From JAIBJN01 sp963748205 (GTDB taxonomy: Bacteria; Actinomycetota; Thermoleophilia; Gaiellales; Gaiellaceae), in the NCBI GenBank assembly GCA_963748205.1, contig CAVVIB010000004.1:119143-183142 (forward strand): DNA of 64,000 nucleotides, given 5' to 3'. Shown in pieces: positions 19,482 through 27,287 of the stretch. The position numbers and the translations under genes are program-made. The notes beneath the pieces were generated by a model, which had not been told where the DNA came from, searched no databases, and saw nothing but the letters and a program-made list of their open reading frames with translations. Position 1 is the stretch's first letter, and every line of letters starts with the position of its first letter.

Positions 19482-20675
19482 TACCGATTGCGCTCCTCGT
19501 AGATGCCCCGCCGGTCCCCGTCGCGGTCACCGTTGCCGCGCCGCGGCGACCGGTGATCTCGTCGCCGGCCCCCCGCGAGATCTCCTTCGGGCGGATCACC
19601 GGCCAGGTGTTCGCCGGCACCACGCGCGTCAACGTGGTCGTCGGCGGGCGCATCATCGCGTGGAAGCGCATCACCGGCCCGGCGAGGTTCTCGTTCGCGG
19701 TGAACCTGCCGCCACGGATGATCAGCGTGCGCGTCGTCGCCGTGAACGCCGGCGGTGACCGATCGAGCAGGACGGTGCCCAACGTGCGCGGGCTCCCGCT
19801 CCCGGGTGAGCCCGGAGTGCTCCGGCCGACGACCGAGGACGCCGTGCTGGCCCGCAAGCTCCGGACGCTGGCCCAGAACTTCCCGGGGACGGCCGCGGTC
19901 TACGTGCAGGACCTGCAGACCGGCCGCGGCGCGGCGTGGAACGCGCGGGCGCGCTTCCCAGCCGCCTCGACGCTCAAGCTGCCGATCGCGATCGAGGTCC
20001 TGCGGACGCTCAACTACAGGCCCGCGGCGGGCTCGTCGCTCGACCGCCTGCTCCGGAGCATGCTCGTCTACTCGTCGAACGAGGCAGCGAACTCGCTCCT
20101 CGTCTGGCTGGGCGGCTCGACGAGCAGCGGCGCGTATCGCGTGAACGCCCTCATGAACTCGGTCAACGTGCGGGACTCGCTCATGTACGGCGGCTACCAG
20201 ATGGCGACCGCGGCGGCACGGCCGATCCCGCTCCGGGTGAACGAGCAGCCGGCCTTCGGCGGCGGCAAGTACACGACGGCGTGGGACCTCGCGAAGCTTC
20301 ACCGCTTCGTGGGCATGGCGGCGCGCGGCATCGGCCCGCTCCCGCGCGTGTCCGGCATCCTTCGGGCGCAAGGACGCGCGCTATCTCCTCTGGATCCTGG
20401 CGCAGGTCGCCGACCACGGGAAGCTCGACCGCTACCTCTCCCCCAAGGCCACGGTTCCCCACAAGGCGGGCTGGATCGGGACCGCGCGCCACGACGCGGG
20501 AGTCGTGTACTGGCAGAGCGGCTCGTTCTCCGTCGCGGTCATGACCTGGAACGCGAACGGGGTCGGGTCGAGCTCGGACGTCCTGGCCGGACGGGTCGCC
20601 CGGGTCGCCCGCGACCACTTCTACCAGTGGCGGCGCGCGCACCCCGATTCGAGCAGTTCGACGGGCCTGACCTAG
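19478..20675 (+). CDS. Class-A beta-lactamase-like serine hydrolase, reading frame broken
   Basis: This protein of about 398 residues has an N-terminal part of about 120 residues that looks like a beta-sandwich, followed by a penicillin-recognising serine hydrolase fold. The catalytic motifs are AASTLKLPIA (Ser-X2-Lys), VYSSNEAAN (Ser-X-Asn) and HKAGW (the KTG position, here Lys-Ala-Gly). The frame breaks near 20360: the first frame ends with RVSGI and the next continues with FGRKDARYLLWILAQ. It may be a cell-wall enzyme or an antibiotic-insensitive relative. The N-terminus has only a weak signal-like stretch. The GTG start overlaps the previous gene. Confidence 0.72.
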
Positions 20676-20684
20676 GATCCAGGG

Positions 20685-22019
20685 ATGACGCTCGTTCTCG
20701 AGATCGCCTTCGCGGCCGCGTTCGCCATCGTCGCGGCATCCCTCGTGGCCGTCGTCTTCTGGCGCGTGCCGGAGCGGCTGCTGCTCGGATCGGCGGTCGG
20801 ACTGGCCGTCGCGGCGCTCGCGGCGGCGGTGCTCGCGGGCATTGCGATCGCCGAGGGCAACGACGACGAGGAGGTCCTCATCGTCGCCGCCGGCGGCATC
20901 CTCATCGCCGCGCTCGCGCAGGCAGGGCTCTTCGCGCTTGCCCGTGGGCTTCGGCAGGTCGCCGAGACCGAGCGGCTCGGCGAGCAGGCCCGCAACCGGA
21001 TCGACGAGTACCTCGAGCAGCACGCCGAGCAGCGCAAGGCCGAGATCGAGCGCATGCTCGCCCGCGAGCGCGCGAACACGAGCTACGCGCTCGGCGAGCA
21101 GGAACGGCAGCTCGCGGAGGAACGGCGCGACTCCATCGAGCGGCAGGTCGAGCGGGCCCGCGTCGAGCTCGCGGAAGCCGTGGGAAGCGCCCAGGAGCGT
21201 CTCGAGAGCCGGCTGACAGGCTGGGCGGCCGACCTCGACCGCGGCCAGCGCGAGCTGGAAGCGCAGCTCGGCCAGCTCGGCCAGCGGCAGAAAGAGGCGC
21301 TCGTCCAGTACGACGCCCGCCTCAGCGCCGACGCGGAGAGGCTCGCGGCCGCGAGCGAAGAGCAGCGCCGAGCGCTCGCCCAGCTCCGCGCGGAGTTCGA
21401 GCGCCTCATCACCCAGTTCGTCGAGGAGGGGCGCGCGGAGGTCGAGACGCACGCGGCCGAGCGCCGCCGGTCGCTGCACGAGGTGAGCGAGCGGCTGCGC
21501 GGTCGCGAGCGCGGGCTCAGGGAGCAGATCGACCGCGAGGAGGTCGAGGCCCGCTCCCGGCTCGCCGCGGGCCTGACCGACGCGGAGCGCCGGCAGCTTG
21601 CCCAGCTCGAGAAGGTGCTCGAACGCGCCGCCTCGCGGCTCTCCGACGACGCGGAGCGCCGGTTCGACGCGCTCATCCGCGAGTCGCGCGAGAAGTCCGC
21701 CGAGCGGCTCTCGCGCGAGCTCGAGAAGTCGATCGAGCAGTTCGTGCGCCAGGCCGAGAACGAGGTCTCCGACCGCATCATCGAGCTGGCCCGCACGACC
21801 GCGGATCGGATGGAGCGCAGGCTGCGCGACGTCGCCCGAGCAGCGGAGGCGCAGGGCGAGGTTGCGAGCGAGCGGCTCCGACACGTGCAGGAGCGCCTCG
21901 ACTCGGCGCTGGCCACCGCCGAGAGCCGCATCGCTGCGTTCGAGGACGAGGTCGACCAGCGCCTCGGCTCGAAGCTCGAGCTCGTCGAACGCTCCGCGCG
22001 GACGGGCGAGCACGACTAG
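20685..22019 (+). CDS. Membrane-anchored long coiled-coil protein
   Basis: This 444-residue protein has three N-terminal hydrophobic segments (residues about 5-80), then about 350 residues of almost uninterrupted coiled coil rich in Glu, Arg, Ala and Leu (for example ERRDSIERQVERARVELAEA). It would be anchored in the membrane with a long cytoplasmic rod. Layout resembles RmuC-like or cell-envelope scaffold proteins, but no nuclease or other domain is visible at the C-terminus. It starts nine bases after the hydrolase gene, so the two may be co-expressed. No function is assigned. Confidence 0.65.
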   Translation: MTLVLEIAFAAAFAIVAASLVAVVFWRVPERLLLGSAVGLAVAALAAAVLAGIAIAEGNDDEEVLIVAAGGILIAALAQAGLFALARGLRQVAETERLGEQARNRIDEYLEQHAEQRKAEIERMLARERANTSYALGEQERQLAEERRDSIERQVERARVELAEAVGSAQERLESRLTGWAADLDRGQRELEAQLGQLGQRQKEALVQYDARLSADAERLAAASEEQRRALAQLRAEFERLITQFVEEGRAEVETHAAERRRSLHEVSERLRGRERGLREQIDREEVEARSRLAAGLTDAERRQLAQLEKVLERAASRLSDDAERRFDALIRESREKSAERLSRELEKSIEQFVRQAENEVSDRIIELARTTADRMERRLRDVARAAEAQGEVASERLRHVQERLDSALATAESRIAAFEDEVDQRLGSKLELVERSARTGEHD

Positions 22020-22045
22020 CCGTTGCCACGTTAGTTCCGGTCGTA

Positions 22046-22058
22046 GCAAACTGTTTGC
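22046..22058. promoter_or_regulatory. 13-bp near-palindrome before a small gene
   Basis: GCAAAC-T-GTTTGC is a perfect inverted repeat with a one-base centre, 38 bases before the GTG of the small gene. It could be an operator. The 76-base gap around it has lower GC than the genes. There is no further support. Confidence 0.3.
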
Positions 22059-22095
22059 GGCAGGAATCGTCCACACGAGAGAGAACGGACGCGAC

Positions 22096-22302
22096 GTGGA
22101 TCAATTGACGCTTCTCGACGAAACGGGACAGGACGAACGCGGCAAGGTGGAGAGCTGGCGGCTCCACGTGCTTATGGAGGCCGGCTACCCCCTGCCTCTG
22201 GCCGAACGCCTGGCACAGAGCGGCGCCGATCTTCATCTCGCCGTCGACCTCGTGGGCAGTCGCGGCTGCGCACCCGAGGTCGCCGCGGAGATCCTGCTCT
22301 AG
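22096..22302 (+). CDS. Small conserved-looking helical protein
   Basis: This 68-residue protein (VDQLTLLDETGQDERGKVES start) has a compact helical C-terminal part: WRLHVLMEAGYPLPLAERLA, then ADLHLAVDLVGSRGCAPEVA. The pattern of a hydrophobic helix-turn-helix with a near-terminal Cys-Ala-Pro-Glu resembles a family of small proteins I have seen only as hypothetical in this phylum. The GTG start is chosen because the upstream in-frame sequence is inside the previous gene's shadow. It lies between the coiled-coil protein and exonuclease VII. Confidence 0.55.
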   Translation: MDQLTLLDETGQDERGKVESWRLHVLMEAGYPLPLAERLAQSGADLHLAVDLVGSRGCAPEVAAEILL

Positions 22303-22366
22303 TCCCCGCGAACTCGGGCTCCGTCCGGGCACGGCCGCGCGCGGACCGTGAGCTACAGTCGGACCC

Positions 22367-23734
22367 GTGAAGGTCGAGTCGATCGCCTACGGCGACCGAA
22401 AGGTCTTTGCGGTGTCGGCGTTCAACCGCGGCATCGCCTCCTGGCTCACGCGCCTGCCGACCGTCTGGGTCGAGGGCGAGGTGACCGAGCTGCGCCGCCA
22501 GGCCGGGTGGCAGAGCGTCTTCTTCACGCTCAAGGACCTCGAGGACGGCTCCTGCCTGCCCGTCTCGATGCAGCGCACGACCTTCGACGGCCTTCGCCTC
22601 GAGCTCACCGACGGAGACCGCGTCCACGTCTTCGGCCGCCCCGAGCTCTTCGAGAAGCGCGGCACCTTCCGCCTGCGCGCGCTGTCACTCGAGCCGATCG
22701 GCCTCGGCGCCGCGCTGGCCCGCATCGAGCGGCTGAAGAAGACGCTCGCCGCCGAGGGGCTCTTCGCCGCCGAGCGCAAGCGCCCGCTGCCGCTCCTCCC
22801 CCGGCGCATCGCGCTCCTCACCGGCAACGACGCCGCGGCGAAGCGCGACTTCGTCACGGCCGTGAGCGCGCGTTTCCCCGCTGCGCGGATCCTGATCGCC
22901 GAGACCTACGTGCAGGGCCCGCACGCCCCAGGGGCGATCACCTCGGCTCTCGCCGAGCTGGCGGCCGCTCCCGACGTGGACGTCGTCGTCGTGGCCCGCG
23001 GCGGCGGCAGCTTCGAGGATCTCCTTCCCTTCAGTGACGAGCGCGTCGTGCGCGCGTTCGCAGCGTGCGGGGTCCCGATCGTCTCGGCGGTCGGCCACGA
23101 GCAGGACACGCCGCTCTGCGACCTGGCCGCGGACGCGCGAGCCTCGACGCCCACTGCCGCGGCCCGCCTGGTCGTCCCCGACGAACGGGAGCTCCGCGCC
23201 GACCTCGAACGCCGCCGCACGGCGCTCGGGCGCGACGCGCGACGCATCGTCGAGCACGCACGCCAGAGCCTCGCCGCGGACGCCGCCAGACTGACCCGCG
23301 CACCCGGCCTGCTCGTAGAGCGCAAGCGGGCGGCCCTCGAAGGGTTGGCCGGCAGCCTGCGCGCGTTGTCTCCCAAAGCAACACTTTCACGAGGGTACGC
23401 CATCGTCCGGACGGACAACGGCATCGTCCGGTCGGCGAGCTCGGTGACGGCGGGAACGCGCGTCGAGGTCGAGGTCGCCGAGGGCGCGTTCGGCGCGCGC
23501 GTGGAGGACACGCAGCCCGTGACCGTCGAGAACCTGTCCTTCGAGGAGGCGCGGGCCGAGCTGGAGAAGATCGTCGCCGAGCTCGAGAGCGGACGCGCCG
23601 GCCTGGACGACGCGGTCCGGCTCTGGGAGCGGGGCGAGGCGCTCTACCGGCATTGCGTCGGCAAGCTGGACGCCGCCGAGGGGAAGATCGAGGAGCTCGG
23701 CCGCCGGGCCGAGGCGGTCAGGCCCGAGGCCTGA
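22367..23734 (+). CDS. xseA: Exonuclease VII, large and small subunits fused (XseA-XseB)
   Basis: This 455-residue protein joins both exonuclease VII subunits in one chain. Residues 1-110 are the OB-fold of XseA (VSAFNRGIASWLTRLPTVWV, VEGEVTELRR). Residues 115-385 carry the catalytic region with LTGNDAAAKRDF, VVVARGGGSFEDLLPF and SAVGHEQDTPLCDLAADARA. Residues 388-455 are a complete XseB: ENLSFEEARAELEKIVAELE, then GRAGLDDAVRLWERGEALY and KLDAAEGKIEEL. The XseA coiled-coil is shorter than usual. In most bacteria xseB is a separate gene directly downstream of xseA. The enzyme degrades single-stranded DNA. The last 17 bases overlap the convergent methyltransferase gene. Confidence 0.9.
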   Translation: MKVESIAYGDRKVFAVSAFNRGIASWLTRLPTVWVEGEVTELRRQAGWQSVFFTLKDLEDGSCLPVSMQRTTFDGLRLELTDGDRVHVFGRPELFEKRGTFRLRALSLEPIGLGAALARIERLKKTLAAEGLFAAERKRPLPLLPRRIALLTGNDAAAKRDFVTAVSARFPAARILIAETYVQGPHAPGAITSALAELAAAPDVDVVVVARGGGSFEDLLPFSDERVVRAFAACGVPIVSAVGHEQDTPLCDLAADARASTPTAAARLVVPDERELRADLERRRTALGRDARRIVEHARQSLAADAARLTRAPGLLVERKRAALEGLAGSLRALSPKATLSRGYAIVRTDNGIVRSASSVTAGTRVEVEVAEGAFGARVEDTQPVTVENLSFEEARAELEKIVAELESGRAGLDDAVRLWERGEALYRHCVGKLDAAEGKIEELGRRAEAVRPEA

Positions 23735-24824
23735 CGCGGCGCCGCGCGCGCGAGGCGACCAGCACTTCCTCGTAGTACTCGCCCTTCCGCCGCCCGGTGC
23801 GGCGGTTGACGTGCCGGACGAGGCGCTCCTCGAGGCGAAGACCGGCCTCCGCGAGGATCCCGTCGTAGAGGCCGCGGCGGTCGTTCACGACGACGACGAC
23901 CTTCCCGCCCGGGCGCAGGGCCTCGCGTGCCTGGCGGAGCACGGCGGCGACGCCCTCGCAGTAGCCGGCGACGCCGCGGCCGATCTCCTGGTCGTCGCGA
24001 CGCTCGAGCCCGAGCAGCTCGAAGGCGTAGACGTGCTGCTCGTGGTAGTCGATCAGCCCCGGGTAGGGCGGCGAGGTGACCACCAGGTCGACGACGCCGG
24101 GCGGCTCGAGCGTGCGCCCGTCGCCGTGCAGGACGGTGCACCCGGTCGACTGCCGCACGTCCGCGTAGTCGAGGACGCGCGTGACGGCATCGCGCACGTA
24201 GCGGCGCAGGAACTTCTCGGCCTCCTCGACCGGCCGGCAGACACGCCGGTGCTTGTGGCAGACGTATTCGCCCTTGACCGGCTCGGCCGGGAAGTCGAGG
24301 TCGAAGTGGCGGGCGAGCCGGGCCGAGCGGGCCGCGCGTGAGAGGACGACCCGCCAGAGGTCGGGATACGACGTCCGGTCGATGCGCGCGCGAAAGGCCA
24401 GGAGCTCGGCGAGGGCGCGCGGCGCGAACCAGCTCGCGAGGTACTCGGACGGAGCCTCGCGCTCGGGCGCCTCGCCGGGCGCGGAGAGCGCGACGACGTC
24501 GGCGAGGAGCAGCTCGCGGTCGTACTCGGCGGTCTTCACGCGCGCGAGCAGGCAGTTGAACGCGGAGACGTCGCAGCCGGCCGCGGGCGCGCCGAACGCG
24601 TTCGCCTCGACAAGGGTCGTCCCCGAGCCCGAGAACGGATCCCAGACGAGGCCGCCGCGGCGGCCGTAGCGGCCGAGGAAGACCTCGACGAGCTGCGGGA
24701 CGAACTTGCCGAGATACGGGTGGAGCCGGTGGACGTGCTTCGTCCGCTCCCGCTCCGGGAGCTCCGCCTCCGACCACGACAGCTCGAGGTCGATCTCCTG
24801 GTAGAGGGCCGCCTGAGTGCGCAC
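23718..24824 (-). CDS. Orphan DNA methyltransferase (N4/N6 type)
   Basis: This 368-residue amino-methyltransferase has the SAM motif DPFSGSGTT at residues 62-70 and the catalytic TSPPY at 250-254. Between them is a region of about 180 residues that probably recognises DNA, with a KGEYVCHKHRRVCRP piece. The order (SAM motif before TSPPY) is opposite to that of beta-class enzymes. The N-terminal HRLHPYLGKFVPQLVEVFL is typical of a broad family of DNA methylases. No restriction endonuclease gene is adjacent, so an orphan regulatory or protective role is likelier. Base and site specificity are unknown. Confidence 0.78.
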   Translation of the reverse strand: MRTQAALYQEIDLELSWSEAELPERERTKHVHRLHPYLGKFVPQLVEVFLGRYGRRGGLVWDPFSGSGTTLVEANAFGAPAAGCDVSAFNCLLARVKTAEYDRELLLADVVALSAPGEAPEREAPSEYLASWFAPRALAELLAFRARIDRTSYPDLWRVVLSRAARSARLARHFDLDFPAEPVKGEYVCHKHRRVCRPVEEAEKFLRRYVRDAVTRVLDYADVRQSTGCTVLHGDGRTLEPPGVVDLVVTSPPYPGLIDYHEQHVYAFELLGLERRDDQEIGRGVAGYCEGVAAVLRQAREALRPGGKVVVVVNDRRGLYDGILAEAGLRLEERLVRHVNRRTGRRKGEYYEEVLVASRARRRVRPRA

Positions 24825-24884
24825 GGCGTTCTCACTTCGCCGCGCTTCGCCCCGGACCTGCCCCGGCGTCTATGATCGACGGCC

Positions 24885-25286
24885 ATGAGCGCACCCGTGG
24901 AAGCCCTGCGGCAGGTCCCCCTGTTCGACAATCTCGACGAGAAGGATCTCGACCAGCTCGCGCGCCAGATGCACGAGCGCCGGTTCCCCGAGGGCGCCGA
25001 GGTGACGACGGAAGGCGCTACCGGCGCCGGGTTCTTCGTCATCGCGGAGGGCAACGCCGACGTCAGCATCGGCGGCGAGCACCGCGCGACGCTCGGCCCG
25101 GGCGACCACTTCGGCGAGGTGGCCCTCATCGACGACGGCGTCCGCTCGGCGTCGATCACGGCCGCGACCGACCTCCTCTGCTACGGGCTCACGCCCTGGG
25201 AGTTTCGGCCCTTCGTCGAGGACCACCCGCAGGTCGCGTGGGCGCTGCTCGAGACGCTCGCGCGCCGTTCGCGCCAGGCCGACTGA
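24885..25286 (+). CDS. Cyclic-nucleotide-binding-domain protein
   Basis: This 133-residue stand-alone cNMP-binding fold begins VEALRQVPLFDNLDEKDLDQ and has the phosphate-binding cassette FGEVALIDDGVRSASITA with its conserved Arg and Ser. No output domain follows before the stop. Such single-domain proteins may sense cAMP or act as non-binding modules. Its TGA is followed after only three bases, in the same frame, by the conserved start of the alpha/beta hydrolase, which suggests the two act together. Confidence 0.82.
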   Translation: MSAPVEALRQVPLFDNLDEKDLDQLARQMHERRFPEGAEVTTEGATGAGFFVIAEGNADVSIGGEHRATLGPGDHFGEVALIDDGVRSASITAATDLLCYGLTPWEFRPFVEDHPQVAWALLETLARRSRQAD

Positions 25287-25289
25287 AAA

Positions 25290-26108
25290 CTGGCCTTCGC
25301 CGAGCTCAACGGCACGACCATCGGATACGACACCGCCGGCGACGGCCCGCCGCTCGTGCTCGTGCACGCGGGTGTCGGCGACCGGCGCCTCTGGGACGGC
25401 CAGATGGACGCGTTCTCGGCCCGGCACCGCGTCGTCCGCCTGGACATGCGCGGCTTCGGCGAGTCCGCGATTCCCGGCATGCCGTTCTCGCACGTGGACG
25501 ACCTGCGCGCGCTCCTCGACCACCTCGGGATCGAGCGGGCGGCCGTGGTCGGGAACTCGTTCGGCGGGCGCGTCTCGCTCGACTTCGCGCTCGTGCACCC
25601 CGAGCGCACGACCGCGCTCGTCCTCGTCGACTCCGCGCTGAGCGGCTGGGAGGGCTCGTCCTTCTTCGAACAGTTCGACGAGGAAGAGGAGGCTCTGCTG
25701 GACGCCGGCAAGCTCGACGAGGCGGTCGAGCTCAACCTCCGCACCTGGCTCGACGGACCGGAACGCGAGGCCGCGCCCGTCGCACCGGACGTGCGCGCCC
25801 GCGTGGCCGAGATGCAGCGTTCCTCGTTCGAGACGCTCGTCCAGGCCTACGAGGGCTCGCCGGAGCCGGGGCCTGTCACGTGGGCCGACCCGCCCGCGGC
25901 GACCCGGCTCGGTGACGTGTCCGTGCCTACGCTCGTCGTCGTCGGGACGCTCGACCAGCCCGACTTCCGCGAAATCTCGGCGCGCCTGGCTGCGGAGATC
26001 CCGGGCGCGGAGAGCGCCGAGCTGGAGACCGCCCACCTCCCCGCGCTCGAGCGGCCCGGCGAGTTCAACGAGATCGTGCTCGAGTTCCTGGGTCGCGCCA
26101 CCGCCTGA
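25290..26108 (+). CDS. Alpha/beta hydrolase, probable CTG start
   Basis: This protein of about 272 residues has an alpha/beta-hydrolase fold. It has LVLVHAGVGDRRLWDGQMDA (oxyanion strand), the nucleophile elbow VVGNSFGGR, an acid in VVGTLDQPDF and the histidine in ETAHLPALERP. The conserved first strands (FAELNGTTIGYDTAGDG) lie upstream of the first GTG at 25356, and no ATG, GTG or TTG precedes them. A CTG at 25290, one codon after the preceding gene's TGA, is the only plausible start codon. Readthrough of that TGA would give a cNMP-hydrolase fusion in the same frame. The substrate is unknown. Confidence 0.72.
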   Translation: MAFAELNGTTIGYDTAGDGPPLVLVHAGVGDRRLWDGQMDAFSARHRVVRLDMRGFGESAIPGMPFSHVDDLRALLDHLGIERAAVVGNSFGGRVSLDFALVHPERTTALVLVDSALSGWEGSSFFEQFDEEEEALLDAGKLDEAVELNLRTWLDGPEREAAPVAPDVRARVAEMQRSSFETLVQAYEGSPEPGPVTWADPPAATRLGDVSVPTLVVVGTLDQPDFREISARLAAEIPGAESAELETAHLPALERPGEFNEIVLEFLGRATA

Positions 26109-26147
26109 TCGCCGGCGCTGGCCTATGCTGCCCGCGAGGAGGTGGCC

Positions 26148-26327
26148 ATGGGATTCTTTGACAAACTGTTTGGCCGCGACAAGGCCGACGCGCCGGACCC
26201 CTTCGTCGGCGATGACCGCCAGCCCGATCCCGCCGACTCCGCGCTAGACCAGGCGGAGGAGCGGGCGACCGAAGCCCGCGACGAGCAGGTCGGGATCGAA
26301 AACCGGATTCCGCCCGGCACGGGCTAG
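26148..26327 (+). CDS. Small hydrophilic protein
   Basis: This 59-residue protein starts MGFFDKLFGRDKADAPDPF and continues with an acidic, disorder-prone stretch of Asp, Pro and Glu. The amphipathic N-terminal helix followed by an acidic tail is seen in many short actinobacterial proteins without known role. The ATG at 26148 follows GAGGAGG with a five-base spacer, which is a strong ribosome site. Its last four bases overlap the convergent glycerate kinase. Confidence 0.6.
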   Translation: MGFFDKLFGRDKADAPDPFVGDDRQPDPADSALDQAEERATEARDEQVGIENRIPPGTG

Positions 26328-27247
26328 AGACGAACTGCATCACCGACGGCCTCGCCCAGCGCGGCGAGGTCGTCGGCTGCGCGCGCCGGGTCCCCGGAGA
26401 GCGCGCGCATCTCGGCGCCGGGAAGGCCTTCGACCACGCGCCCGCCGAAGACGACGCACCGCACGCCTTCCTCACGGCAAGCGCGCAGGGCGACGCCCGG
26501 AGCCTTGCCCTCGCCGGACGTGCGGTCGACGATCCCCTCGCCGGTCACGACCACGGCGGCGCCCCTGATCCGCTCGCGGAAGCCGACCGTCTCGAGGACG
26601 AGCTCGGCGCCCGGCACGAGCTCCGCGCCGAGCACGGCGAGCGCCGCGCCCAGGCCGCCGGCGGCGCCTGCGCCCGGGAGGTCGGCGGCGGGACGCAGCT
26701 CCGCCATCGCCGCCAGGCGGCGCTCCAGCTCTTCGACCTGCTCCGGGCTCGCACCCTTCTGCGGCCCGAAGGCGCGCGCCGCGCCGCGCTCACCGAGGAG
26801 CGGGTTGGCCACGTCGCAGGCGACCCGCGTCGGCACGGATAGCTCATGGACGACCTCGCGGAGCCCGGCGCCGCCGTCCACCGTCGCGCTCCCGCCGAGC
26901 GCGACCAGGAGCTCGCGCGCGTGGGGCGCCGCGGCGAGGATCAGCTCGCCGAGGCCGCGGCTCGAAGCGGCCAGCGGATCGAGCTCGCCGGGATCCAGCC
27001 GCGCGATGCCGATCGCCTCCGCGGCCTCGACAACCGCGCGGCGGTCCGGAAGGAGGAGGAAGCGGGCCGAGACCGGCCGCCCGAGCGGGTCGGAGACCTC
27101 GGCCTCGAGCCACTCGCCGCCGAGAGCCGCGTGGAGAACCTCGGCGGTCCCGTCGCCGCCGTCCGCCAGGGGCAGCTCGTCCGCCGCGACGCCGGCGCGC
27201 GCGAACCCCTGAGCGAGCGCCCGGGCGGCCTCTCGCGCCGAGAGCAC
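26324..27247 (-). CDS. Glycerate kinase, N-terminus not accounted for
   Basis: This protein of 307 or more residues belongs to the GarK/GlxK family, which phosphorylates glycerate. Landmarks are LADGGDGTAEVLHAAL, the LLVALGGSATVDGGAGL loop, GERGAARAFGPQKGAS and VVTGEGIVDRTSGEGKAPG. The first usable start is GTG at 27247, but the in-frame codons just upstream encode VAAPNALKG, the conserved opening motif of the family. No ATG, GTG, TTG or CTG exists before that motif back to the next stop. Either the gene is slightly truncated or the sequence near 27280 has an error. It follows the flippase gene. Confidence 0.8.
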   Translation of the reverse strand: MLSAREAARALAQGFARAGVAADELPLADGGDGTAEVLHAALGGEWLEAEVSDPLGRPVSARFLLLPDRRAVVEAAEAIGIARLDPGELDPLAASSRGLGELILAAAPHARELLVALGGSATVDGGAGLREVVHELSVPTRVACDVANPLLGERGAARAFGPQKGASPEQVEELERRLAAMAELRPAADLPGAGAAGGLGAALAVLGAELVPGAELVLETVGFRERIRGAAVVVTGEGIVDRTSGEGKAPGVALRACREEGVRCVVFGGRVVEGLPGAEMRALSGDPARAADDLAALGEAVGDAVRL

Positions 27248-27287
27248 GCCCTTGAGGGCATTCGGCGCCGCGACCGCGCGCGGAGAG

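Noticed and set aside
26158..26175. CAAACTGTTTG repeat matching the palindrome at 22046
   Set aside because: Here it is inside a coding sequence for Asp-Lys-Leu-Phe-Gly, so the match is likely by chance.
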